A stretch of 7,107 bases of DNA from an uncultured Acidaminococcus sp. (GCA_900314165.1 OMUE01000205.1:1-7107), one strand, 5' to 3'; shown: positions 1 to 5,431, numbered from the stretch's first letter. Notes: generated by a model from the sequence alone, not told the origin. Numbers and translations: made by a program.

Positions 1-95
1 GCAATATGAAAGTTATTTGTGGTTTGTCATACTAGCCGGCAATTGATTGTAAATGAATCTATGAATCAAATTATCTCCATTTCATAATATATATT

Positions 96-127
96 GAAAA
101 TTAAGTGGACAAGGCCACGAAATTTTC
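96..127. other. Imperfect hairpin in intergenic DNA
   Basis: Seen in the sequence: GAAAATT (96-102) pairs with AATTTTC (121-127) and GTGG (105-108) pairs with CCAC (115-118), with a 2x2 internal loop and a 6-base apical loop. It is not followed by a T-run on either strand, so it is not a convincing terminator. It lies between the left window edge and the terminator of the dehydrogenase. It could be an operator or RNA element of a gene outside the window. Apart from this hairpin and a repeat-like tail at 3-28, I see nothing definable in bases 1-161. Confidence 0.3.
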
Positions 128-161
128 AGCAGCACCCTCACCAGAATAGTCCTTTTCTAAC

Positions 162-197
162 AAAAATCTCCAGACTCAACTGAGCCTGGAGATTTTT
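162..197 (-). terminator. Intrinsic terminator of the D-2-hydroxyacid dehydrogenase gene
   Basis: AAAAATCTCCAG (162-173) and CTGGAGATTTTT (186-197) form a perfect 12-bp stem, extended inside by CTC/GAG. Read on the minus strand it lies 30 bases past the stop at 227 and ends in a run of five T. The A-run on the other arm makes it potentially bidirectional. Confidence 0.85.
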
Positions 198-226
198 ATA
201 ATAATTTATTAGACTTTATTGGACCA

Positions 227-1150
227 TTAATTCACCTTATTCTTAAACGGTTCCCCATTCTTCAAGCGCAGTACTTCGTCCACAGCCATCATGCCCATGT
301 TGATGAGAGCTTCATCCGTGTTAGCGCCGTTATGAGGGGTTGCGGTAAAGTTATCCAGGGTAAACAGGGGGTTATTCTTATCAGGAGGTTCTACAACGAA
401 GGAGTCGCAGGCAGCAGCAGCCAGGCGGCCATCCTTCAGGGCGTTGTACAGATCCGTTTCGTTGACGATGCCGCCCCGGGCAGCGTTGACCAGCACGGCA
501 CCGGGCTTGAACCAATTGAACATGTCCCCATGGATCATATCCGTGGTTTCTGCGTTTTTCAGGGCGCTGATATTCACCACATCGGAATTCTTAATGAGGT
601 ATTCCAGGGAATCCGTCCGTTCAAATCCCAGTTCTTCAAACCGTTCTGCAGGCACATAGGGATCGTAAGCGATGACCTTCATATCGAAGGCATTCTTCAT
701 AATCTTGCCTACCCGGCTGCCGATATGGCCGATGGCAATCTGACCTAAGACTTTACCGTGGATCTGATGGCCCTTCATTTCCGCAGGAGAGGTTTTCTTG
801 AAGGCACCGGTCCGGCAGCCTTTATCAGAAACTACAATATTCCGGGCAGCGGCAAGGGTCAGGCCTACAGCCAGTTCTGCCACAGAGTCAGAGTTAGCTG
901 CAGGGGTATTCGTTACAGCTACTCCATGGGCTGCAGCCGCTTTCGTGTCCACATTGTTGTAGCCTACACCGTGGCGGGCTACCAGCTTCAGGTTCTTAGC
1001 CTTTTCAATGAGTTCTGCCGGCACTTCAAAGCCGCGAATCAGCATAGCGTCGATATGTTCAATATCGTCCAGAGTGTCAACTACCGTCACGTTCTCTTTC
1101 AGACGCTGCAGGCACAGGGGGTGGATAAAATTAGGTACAAATACGATCAT
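227..1150 (-). CDS. D-2-hydroxyacid dehydrogenase (phosphoglycerate dehydrogenase-like)
   Basis: A 307-residue cytosolic NAD-dependent oxidoreductase that would interconvert a 2-keto acid and a D-2-hydroxy acid. Seen in the protein: a split N-terminal substrate domain (about 1-95 plus the C-terminal end) around a Rossmann domain (about 96-275). The nucleotide loop GQIAIGHIG is at 136-144, and Asp163 closes the second strand as in NAD-specific members. The family's catalytic residues are present: Arg225 in NAARGG, Glu254 in VVEPP and His273 in TPHNGA. The length fits the short SerA-like group without an ACT domain, so the protein could be a phosphoglycerate dehydrogenase, a hydroxypyruvate/glyoxylate reductase or another 2-hydroxyacid enzyme; the sequence does not settle the substrate. 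One oddity is that the first glycine of the usual GxGxxG is Ala139. The start is fixed by AGGAGG at 1159-1164, 8 bases upstream. Terminators lie on both sides, so it is probably monocistronic, but I see no convincing promoter in 1151-1222. Confidence 0.9.
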   Translation of the reverse strand: MIVFVPNFIHPLCLQRLKENVTVVDTLDDIEHIDAMLIRGFEVPAELIEKAKNLKLVARHGVGYNNVDTKAAAAHGVAVTNTPAANSDSVAELAVGLTLAAARNIVVSDKGCRTGAFKKTSPAEMKGHQIHGKVLGQIAIGHIGSRVGKIMKNAFDMKVIAYDPYVPAERFEELGFERTDSLEYLIKNSDVVNISALKNAETTDMIHGDMFNWFKPGAVLVNAARGGIVNETDLYNALKDGRLAAAACDSFVVEPPDKNNPLFTLDNFTATPHNGANTDEALINMGMMAVDEVLRLKNGEPFKNKVN

Positions 1151-1222
1151 TTTAGTTTCCTCCTAACAATTAATTAAAACAAAAGTATCTACTGCCCTTG
1201 AAAAGGGCGGACTTTTAAGATG

Positions 1223-1261
1223 AAAAAACGGGACTGTGATTTTTTCACAGTCCCGTTTTTT
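1223..1261 (-). terminator. Intrinsic terminator of the ESS symporter gene
   Basis: A perfect 17-bp stem joins AAAAAACGGGACTGTGA (1223-1239) and its complement (1245-1261) across a 5-base T loop. On the minus strand it begins 5 bases after the symporter stop and ends in six T. It separates the symporter from the downstream dehydrogenase and can work in both directions. A further small palindrome, GCCCTT-gaa-AAGGGC, sits at 1194-1208 in the leader of the dehydrogenase. Confidence 0.92.
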
Positions 1262-1266
1262 AATGG

Positions 1267-2592
1267 TTATTTAGAGAACAAGGATCTCTTCGTATTGAAG
1301 AAAGCGAAACCGCAGACCAGGAAGACTACCATAATGACGGCACCGACACCGGCCGTGAGGCCTACGCCGCTCATGAGCCATACAGGAGTCAGACCTACGA
1401 ACACGTCCTTCCAGCCCATGAGGGTTGCATACACACCGTGGCTGTCGCCGGCATGGGATTGGGAGTTAGGATCCACGGCACGGACCAGAGCCAGGCCGGT
1501 GGAGGTGTTGCCGGTAGCAGCACCGAAGGCCATGACAGCCTTTTCAAACCATTCTTCTTTGCAGAAGCGGCGGGCGCAGAACAGAACCAGAGGGATGGAC
1601 AGCAGAACCAGAGTCAGGGAGTAGATAGCCAGAGCTACAGCATAAGTAGAGATGAACTTCAGGTTCAGGGTTGCCATAGCGGCGAAGACTACGATTTCCA
1701 GGAAGAAGCCGGACAGCATCTTGATGGTCTTCAAATCAACATATTTCTGCAGGTGCAGCACTTCGATGATTTTCCACAGAACAGCGCCACCTACAACACC
1801 GTGCAGTACGCTGGGCAGAACTTTGAAATGAGGGGACAGGAAGGTCAGAGCCCAGAAGATCTTTTGGCCGATGAATACGGAGCCCAGCAGCCAGGCGCAT
1901 TGGAAAGCCAGGTGGTTGATGCTGATACCGGTGGTCACAGTGGTACCGGTGGATTTCCGTTGATCATCGGGCAGAGGGCCGCCGTAGAAGTAATCCGGCT
2001 GCTTGCTGGGTTCTTTTACATAAGTACCCCAGCCTTTACGGATACCATAGTTGACGATGACCATACCTACAGCCATAGCTACAATCAGACCTACAGTGGA
2101 CAGCACCATGCCTACAGCCATATTGCCTTCCACACCCAGTTTATCGAAGGTAGCGGCAGCAGCAGCAGCGGTACCATGGCCACCGTGGAAGGAGAACACG
2201 CCCATAACACCCCAGCCGATGGGCAGGCCGGGCCAGATGTTCCGCAGGGCAGCGCCGATCAGGGTGCCCAGGCACATCTGCATACCGTAGCAGGGCATGG
2301 GCACGCAAACATAGTCCAGATAAGAGTGCAGTTGTTTCTTATTGAAGGTTACGCCGAAGGCCAGGGAAGCCATAACCACGTCGATGAGCACGCCGGGCAG
2401 GCCATTGAATTGCTTAGGAATGGTGAACAGGCCCATACCCTGTTGGCCGCAGGCCAGCATCAGAAGGCCGCCGATCAGAGAGGACGGCAGGAATAAGTGC
2501 TGCAACGGTTTGACTTTTTCCCGGACGAAGAAGCCCAAGAGCATGAACATGGACATCATCGTCATCATGTTGAGTACTGTTCTAAATGTCAT
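1267..2592 (-). CDS. gltS: ESS-family sodium:glutamate (GltS-like) symporter
   Basis: A 441-residue polytopic inner-membrane protein of the glutamate:Na+ symporter family (ESS, TC 2.A.27), expected to import an anionic amino acid or dicarboxylate with sodium. Seen: many hydrophobic segments in two halves, each with a glycine-rich motif typical of the family's re-entrant loops. These are SFHGGHGTAAAA at about 134-145 and GAATGNTSTGLALVRAVDP at about 357-375. A polar loop at about 185-220 joins the halves. It is somewhat longer than E. coli GltS (about 400 residues) and the second motif differs in detail, so the substrate may not be glutamate and the symbol marks the family only. The start at 2592 has AAAGGGG at 2602-2608, 9 bases upstream. 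A conserved promoter/activator block (2656-2729) lies upstream and is shared with the truncated dehydrogenase gene. A strong terminator follows at once. In glutamate-fermenting Negativicutes such a carrier would feed the main catabolic route; here that is inference. Confidence 0.88.
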   Translation of the reverse strand: MTFRTVLNMMTMMSMFMLLGFFVREKVKPLQHLFLPSSLIGGLLMLACGQQGMGLFTIPKQFNGLPGVLIDVVMASLAFGVTFNKKQLHSYLDYVCVPMPCYGMQMCLGTLIGAALRNIWPGLPIGWGVMGVFSFHGGHGTAAAAAATFDKLGVEGNMAVGMVLSTVGLIVAMAVGMVIVNYGIRKGWGTYVKEPSKQPDYFYGGPLPDDQRKSTGTTVTTGISINHLAFQCAWLLGSVFIGQKIFWALTFLSPHFKVLPSVLHGVVGGAVLWKIIEVLHLQKYVDLKTIKMLSGFFLEIVVFAAMATLNLKFISTYAVALAIYSLTLVLLSIPLVLFCARRFCKEEWFEKAVMAFGAATGNTSTGLALVRAVDPNSQSHAGDSHGVYATLMGWKDVFVGLTPVWLMSGVGLTAGVGAVIMVVFLVCGFAFFNTKRSLFSK

Positions 2593-2662
2593 TTCGAAAT
2601 ACCCCTTTCATAAAACCCTTTTTCCGATTTCCTTTTATAATTGCTTTATTTTTCATAGTTGT

Positions 2663-2691
2663 ATGATAACGGATTTTATTAACAAAGTAAA
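2663..2691 (-). promoter_or_regulatory. Predicted sigma-70-type promoter of the symporter gene
   Basis: Read on the minus strand: -35 TTTACT (2686-2691), a 17-base spacer and -10 TATCAT (2663-2668), with a start expected near 2656, 64 bases before the ATG. The -35 box is weak (4 of 6 matches), as expected for an activated promoter. Both hexamers and the exact spacing recur upstream of the gene at 2949-3524, while the spacer bases differ, which argues that the boxes are under selection. Confidence 0.65.
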
Positions 2692-2729
2692 ACAGCTGTT
2701 TTTTGATGAATACACAAAAATTCTTTGTT
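2692..2729. promoter_or_regulatory. Putative LysR-type activator site upstream of the symporter
   Basis: This block aligns without gaps to 3599-3636. It contains the dyad ACAAA-N5-TTTGT (2714-2728), centred at 2721, about -65 from the predicted start. It also contains GATGAA, and a palindrome AAAACAGCTGTTTT (2689-2702) that overlaps the -35 box. LysR-type regulators usually bind a recognition dyad near -65 and an activation site near -35. The match in layout is seen; the identity of the bound protein is inferred from the adjacent lysR gene. Confidence 0.55.
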
Positions 2730-2776
2730 AATAGAAAAGTGAAAAGGAGGCTCCGCATAACTGATATAATAGATCG

Positions 2777-2836
2777 CAAATAACTTTCTGTTTCCACTAA
2801 CCCGTAGGGGCTTGCCAACCGAAGGGCGGTAAGTCC
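2777..2836. repeat. CGTAGGGGC palindromic repeat with GAAAGTTA tail (degenerate copy)
   Basis: CGTAGGGGC at 2803-2811 is identical to the ends of the element at 4870-4953. GGGCTTGCC (2808-2816) pairs with GGTAAGTCC (2828-2836) using two G-U pairs, so the hairpin is better conserved as RNA than as DNA. On the minus strand the palindrome is followed by GAAAGTTATTTG (complement of 2777-2788), which also occurs at 8-19 and, diverged, at about 4984-4995. The rest of this 356-bp gap holds the symporter control region, a possible relic ribosome binding site and a terminator. Confidence 0.5.
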
Positions 2837-2877
2837 GCATCCAAGAATCAGAATTAGCGATGGGTTCTTTTCCAAGT

Positions 2878-2919
2878 ACCCAAAAAGCCAGCTGCGACTG
2901 AACAGCTGGCTTTTTGGGT
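2878..2919 (-). terminator. Intrinsic terminator of the truncated dehydrogenase gene
   Basis: A perfect 17-bp inverted repeat: ACCCAAAAAGCCAGCTG (2878-2894) against 2903-2919, with an 8-base loop. Each arm has a five-base A or T run next to the GC-rich stem, so it should stop transcription in both directions. It lies 30 bases past the stop at 2949 on the minus strand and insulates the symporter promoter from read-through. Confidence 0.85.
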
Positions 2920-2948
2920 GTGTATGTGAAAATTTGTTGAGGGGCACA

Positions 2949-3524
2949 TTAATCTGCACTAAGTGCTATAGCCGGAACCTGGTCCCACTGGGCAGACTCC
3001 TGGTCCTCATATATGGCAGAAGCGGCACCGGGTTTCTTTCCTGCTAAAGTAATATCCATATGATAAGGGGTCATGATGTCCTTGAACAGTTGGGCCCCAT
3101 TGCCGCTGGCTGTCATCGATATAGGATGTTTCCATGTCATTTTGCTGCCCGTAAGAGCCGCATTGACGAAGTACACATTGGTAGCTTTAATAGTTTTCCA
3201 AACAACTTCCTTAAAATCTGCTGTAGACGGGCTAAGATCTACAAACAGTTTTCCCTTTCTCAGGCAGCCTTTGATTTCCTGGCAGACTTCCAGAGTATGG
3301 GTAAAAGGCACCGCAGCAAAGATTACGTCCGCCCATTGGGCGATCTCTATAGATGAAGCCTTAAGCGTCACATGGGCTTCCTTTGCCCGGCTGCGGATCA
3401 CTCGGCCCGTTACAGCATCCTCCTGGAGGCTATCATGAGCACAGATTCCCCGTACTCCTTCGCTATATAGTCCTGCTGCAATCTGATAAGCCGCTTCTCC
3501 GAAGCCGATAAATCCAATGTTCAT
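2949..3524 (-). CDS. NAD(P)-binding beta-hydroxyacid dehydrogenase-like protein, C-terminally truncated
   Basis: A 191-residue protein with the N-terminal Rossmann domain of the 6-phosphogluconate / 3-hydroxyisobutyrate dehydrogenase superfamily, closest by eye to members with a DUF1932-type C-terminus. Seen: the dinucleotide loop GFIGFGEAA at 4-12, AAVPFTHTLEV at 70-80, FVDLSPST at 94-101 and the substrate-loop region NAALTGS at 121-127. Family members run to about 290-300 residues: after a KPGAASAI-like stretch (165-171 here) a helical domain follows that carries the catalytic lysine. Here the sequence leaves the family pattern after Ile171, ends in an unrelated 20-residue tail and has no catalytic lysine. 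It may be a degraded gene, a product of internal deletion, or a short NAD(P)-binding protein. The start has GGAGG just upstream, and the promoter block (3563-3636) is well kept. A divergent lysR gene suggests control by that regulator. Confidence 0.75.
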   Translation of the reverse strand: MNIGFIGFGEAAYQIAAGLYSEGVRGICAHDSLQEDAVTGRVIRSRAKEAHVTLKASSIEIAQWADVIFAAVPFTHTLEVCQEIKGCLRKGKLFVDLSPSTADFKEVVWKTIKATNVYFVNAALTGSKMTWKHPISMTASGNGAQLFKDIMTPYHMDITLAGKKPGAASAIYEDQESAQWDQVPAIALSAD

Positions 3525-3569
3525 ACTGTTCCTCCTTCCTTATAAGGGTGTTGCAATTTTATTAGTTAT

Positions 3570-3598
3570 ATGATACTTTTAATTTGTGACAAAGTAAA
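3570..3598 (-). promoter_or_regulatory. Predicted promoter of the truncated dehydrogenase gene
   Basis: Read on the minus strand: TTTACT (3593-3598), 17 bases, then TATCAT (3570-3575), giving a start near 3563, 39 bases before the ATG. The boxes and spacing are identical to those of the symporter promoter. The spacer holds the small palindrome TTTGT-g-ACAAA, which the symporter copy lacks. Confidence 0.65.
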
Positions 3599-3636
3599 AC
3601 AGTTGATTTTTGATGAAGGAACAAATATTTTTTGTT
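3599..3636. promoter_or_regulatory. Putative LysR-type activator site in the divergent intergenic region
   Basis: The second copy of the conserved upstream block. ACAAA-N5-TTTGT is at 3621-3635, centred at 3628, again -65 from the predicted leftward start. On the plus strand TTGATT (3603-3608), 17 bases and TATTTT (3626-3631) give a weak overlapping rightward promoter for lysR. That arrangement would let the regulator repress itself while activating the divergent gene, but it is only a possibility. Confidence 0.55.
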
Positions 3637-3637
3637 T

Positions 3638-3831
3638 AGTGAAAAATGAACAGTGAAAAGCGAAAAAGAATGCCGCAGGCTTGCCCCCTCGCCAGCTTCG
3701 CTGGCCCTCTCCCCCTACGGGGGCGACAGCCCGCTGGGCAGCGCCCTGTCATCCCCGCAGGGGAGGGGAACCGTGCTGAAGGCACGGTGGTGGGGCCATG
3801 CGGAGCATCCTCTTCGCTCTTCGCTTTTTCT
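3638..3831. repeat. GC-rich hairpin-packed MITE-like element in the lysR leader
   Basis: A GC-rich block set in AT-rich DNA. Its ends are heptad runs in inverted orientation: AGTGAAA/AATGAAC/AGTGAAA/AGCGAAA from 3638 on the left, and two CTTCGCT units (3812-3825) with a T-run on the right. Inside are consecutive hairpins: GCCAGC-ttc-GCTGGC (3691-3705), CCCCC-tac-GGGGG (3711-3723), GACAG...CTGTC (3725-3750), CCCC-gca-GGGG (3753-3763) and ACCGTGC-tgaag-GCACGGT (3770-3788). TGCCGCA near the left end can pair with TGCGGAGCA near the right. No transposase is encoded. Open frames across it are low-complexity read-through. Confidence 0.55.
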
Positions 3832-3843
3832 CAGGAGGCCCCT

Positions 3844-4824
3844 ATGGAACTGGAAAGCTTATACTATTTCAAAGAACTGACCCGGGATCTGAATATGACA
3901 AAGACGGCCAAGCGGCTGTTCCTGTCCCAGCAGACCCTCAGCAACCACATTGCCCGGCTGGAAAAATGGTGCGGCACCAGTTTGTTCTACCGCAAGCCCC
4001 GATTGTCCCTGACGACGGCCGGCCTGTCCCTGCTGGATTTCGCCAACAGGGTCTTAAACCAGGAATCCGAATTCAAAGATGTACTGGCAGACATCATCGA
4101 TGAAAGCCGTGGCGTCATCCGCTTTGGTGCCAGCTTTGTCCGGTACAATGACTCCCTGCCGGCCATCCTGCCTACGTTTTCTGAACGCTATCCCAACGTT
4201 TCCCTGCAACTGGTAGATGATACGACTTCCGACCTGGTCACGTCCCTGGTCCGTGGGGAACTGGACGTCATTATCACGGCCAGCAACGTGGCTCAACCGG
4301 GACTCACTTCCCAGCTGCTGCTGACGAATAAGATCTACATGTGCGTATCGGATAAACTCCTGAAAAAGTATTACGGGGACAAAGCGGAGCAGATCAAACA
4401 GCAATCCCGCATGGGCGCCCACATCGAAGACTTTGCCAAGCTGCCCATCGTCATGCTGACGCCGCCGAACCGCCTGGGTACCATCATTGCTAACTGCTAT
4501 GAAGAAGTGGACTGTACTCCGAATATTTACCTCCAGACGGACCTGATGCGTATGGTGGAGCCCATTGCCTCCAAAGCTCTGGCTGCTACCTTTACGACCA
4601 CCATGCCTCTCAGCACCACTCGCAGCCAGCTGGCCCCGGACGTGAATATCTTCCCCCTGTTGTACAAGGACGAGCCCATAGAGCACAATTTGTACCTGGT
4701 GTATTACGAAAACCGCTACTATCCAAAATACACCCAGTATTTCATGAAGCTGCTGGAAGACTATTTTGCCAACGGCGAAGACCTGGATCTGACGTATGTG
4801 GCTAATATAGAAAACCGTAATTAA
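3844..4824 (+). CDS. LysR-family transcriptional regulator
   Basis: A 326-residue DNA-binding regulator that would act as a tetramer and sense a small effector, probably a solute linked to the divergent genes. Seen: an N-terminal winged helix-turn-helix at about 1-60, with LNMTKTAKRLFLSQQTLSNH over 16-35 and the wing to about 59 (SLTTAG). A linker helix follows (about 61-88), then a periplasmic-binding-type effector domain (about 91-310) beginning VIRFGAS. The length is normal for LysR proteins. The frame is open further upstream (in-frame ATG at 3646), but that extension translates the repeat element. The start at 3844 has AGGAGG at 3833-3838 and puts the helix-turn-helix at the usual distance from the N-terminus. 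The gene diverges from the truncated dehydrogenase, and the intervening region has a dyad duplicated upstream of the symporter. I infer that it controls both. The effector is unknown. Confidence 0.92.
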   Translation: MELESLYYFKELTRDLNMTKTAKRLFLSQQTLSNHIARLEKWCGTSLFYRKPRLSLTTAGLSLLDFANRVLNQESEFKDVLADIIDESRGVIRFGASFVRYNDSLPAILPTFSERYPNVSLQLVDDTTSDLVTSLVRGELDVIITASNVAQPGLTSQLLLTNKIYMCVSDKLLKKYYGDKAEQIKQQSRMGAHIEDFAKLPIVMLTPPNRLGTIIANCYEEVDCTPNIYLQTDLMRMVEPIASKALAATFTTTMPLSTTRSQLAPDVNIFPLLYKDEPIEHNLYLVYYENRYYPKYTQYFMKLLEDYFANGEDLDLTYVANIENRN

Positions 4825-4869
4825 TTTTCAATTATAATTTAAAACATACTCCGAATTCCGATATGACTT

Positions 4870-4953
4870 CGTAGGGGCTTATCGGAAGATAAGCCCACTA
4901 AAGCTATTTATAAAAGAATCCTTGGTGGGCGCATCTCACGATGCGCCCCTACG
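4870..4953. repeat. Composite palindromic element with CGTAGGGGC terminal inverted repeats
   Basis: CGTAGGGGC (4870-4878) and its complement GCCCCTACG (4945-4953) bound an 84-bp element. Each end forms its own perfect hairpin with a 4-base loop: GGGCTTATC-ggaa-GATAAGCCC (4875-4896) and GGGCGCATC-tcac-GATGCGCCC (4927-4948). The stems differ in sequence but keep pairing, while the ends are constant, as in REP/BIME-type elements. It lies after the lysR stop, where no other terminator is visible. Confidence 0.65.
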
Positions 4954-4978
4954 GTTGCAAAATGTAGTGTAGGCGTTT

Positions 4979-5004
4979 AATATGAAAGTTAAGTGTGATT
5001 TATC
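4979..5004 (+). repeat. GAAAGTTA-type tail of the palindromic repeat
   Basis: Matches bases 3-28 at 22 of 26 positions, starting with the shared 13-mer AATATGAAAGTTA. A shorter related stretch lies on the minus strand at 2777-2788. Here and at 2777 it follows a GCCCCTACG palindrome end in the same orientation, so it may be part of the same repeat. It ends just before the promoter of the TSCPD gene. Confidence 0.4.
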
Positions 5005-5014
5005 TAACCAGGTC

Positions 5015-5043
5015 TTGACAAATGGTGTATAATGAATTGTAAT
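5015..5043 (+). promoter_or_regulatory. Sigma-70-type promoter of the TSCPD-protein gene
   Basis: A consensus -35 TTGACA (5015-5020), a 17-base spacer and -10 TGTAAT (5038-5043, 5 of 6 matches). The start is expected near 5050, about 28 bases before the ATG at 5078. This is the best match to a housekeeping promoter in the window, and no operator-like dyad is seen in it. Confidence 0.75.
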
Positions 5044-5077
5044 TTAAAAAAATACATATAAAAAGGGGAGTAAGACA

Positions 5078-5323
5078 ATGTATACGTACAAAACTCAGGG
5101 AACTTGTTCCAGAGAAATTACTTTTGATGTGAAAGATGGCAAAGTAACGAACGTGAAATTCGTAGCCGGCTGCAATGGCAACCTGCAGGGCATCGGCCAT
5201 CTGGTAGAAGGTATGCCTGTGGAAGAAGTCATCAAGAGACTGAAGGGCATCTCCTGCAACGGCAGACCTACGTCCTGCCCGGACCAATTAGCTACGGCGT
5301 TGGAGGAAGTAGCCGGGAAATAG
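5078..5323 (+). CDS. TIGR03905-type TSCPD domain protein
   Basis: An 81-residue protein that is essentially one TSCPD domain, named for the motif Thr65-Ser66-Cys67-Pro68-Asp69 present here. Four cysteines (10, 32, 60, 67) are placed as in the family: C10 in an early strand, C32 in VAGCNGN, C60 in GISCNG and C67 in the motif. This is consistent with a metal or redox site. The same domain occurs at the C-terminus of class II ribonucleotide reductases, but stand-alone members have no established function, and I assign none. AGGGGAG (5064-5070) precedes the ATG by 7 bases. It is transcribed alone from the promoter at 5015-5043 and ends at a bidirectional terminator shared with rpoN. Confidence 0.9.
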   Translation: MYTYKTQGTCSREITFDVKDGKVTNVKFVAGCNGNLQGIGHLVEGMPVEEVIKRLKGISCNGRPTSCPDQLATALEEVAGK

Positions 5324-5325
5324 AA

Positions 5326-5346
5326 GATAGATGATAGATGATAGAA
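5326..5346. repeat. Three tandem GATAGAT heptads
   Basis: GATAGAT, GATAGAT and GATAGAA run head to tail from 5326, beginning 3 bases after the TSCPD stop. They lead into the first copy of a 49-bp direct repeat. Related units occur in inverse orientation at 5503-5524. Confidence 0.6.
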
Positions 5347-5385
5347 CCTGTTGTCAGGGGTTAGAATCTTTCTTGTCGCAGGTTT
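5337..5385 (+). repeat. 49-bp direct repeat flanking rpoN, copy 1
   Basis: Aligns without gaps to 7000-7048 at 41 of 49 positions. The first 14 bases (GATGATAGAACCTG) are identical, as is an inner GGGGTTAGAA. AACCTG (5345-5350) and CAGGTT (5379-5384) form short inverted ends in this copy. Confidence 0.65.
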
Positions 5386-5393
5386 AACACTAA

Positions 5394-5431
5394 AAGACCC
5401 AGAAATGTGCAAACACACTTTCCTGGGTCTT
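5394..5431. terminator. Bidirectional terminator between the TSCPD gene and rpoN
   Basis: AAGACCCAG-AAA-TGTG (5394-5409) pairs with CACA-C-TTT-C-CTGGGTCTT across the loop CAAA, with two single-base bulges. Plus-strand transcripts end in TCTATTTTAT and minus-strand transcripts in TCTTTTAG. It lies 70 bases past the TSCPD stop and about 100 bases past the rpoN stop, so it serves both convergent genes. Confidence 0.8.

Noticed and set aside
227..1150. Identification as the (R)-2-hydroxyglutarate dehydrogenase of glutamate fermentation
   Set aside because: It is tempting beside a glutamate-type symporter, but from memory the known enzyme belongs to the D-lactate dehydrogenase-like group with different motifs. 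This protein looks SerA-like.
1438..2496. Long 352-codon open frame antisense to the symporter
   Set aside because: It is Gln/Gly/His-rich and low in complexity, matches no family that I recognise, and lies wholly opposite a gene with clear ESS motifs and good flanking signals. It is a codon-bias shadow.
2801..2850. Structured segment resembling a riboswitch or small RNA
   Set aside because: It shares CGTAGGGGC with the element at 4870-4953, so a repeat is the simpler reading. It lies downstream of the conserved symporter promoter on the wrong strand, and I could match no known riboswitch core.
2582..2959. 125-codon minus-strand open frame across the intergenic region
   Set aside because: It spans the terminator, the palindromic repeat and the symporter promoter and overlaps both neighbouring genes. 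There is no ribosome binding site or family resemblance.
3646..3843. N-terminal extension of the LysR protein from an upstream in-frame ATG
   Set aside because: The extension translates the GC-rich repeat. The ATG at 3844 has AGGAGG at the right distance and starts the standard LysR N-terminus.
5028..5033. Perfect TATAAT upstream of the TSCPD gene
   Set aside because: It lies only 7 bases after TTGACA and has no other -35 at 16-18 bases. TGTAAT at 5038-5043 has the correct 17-base spacing.
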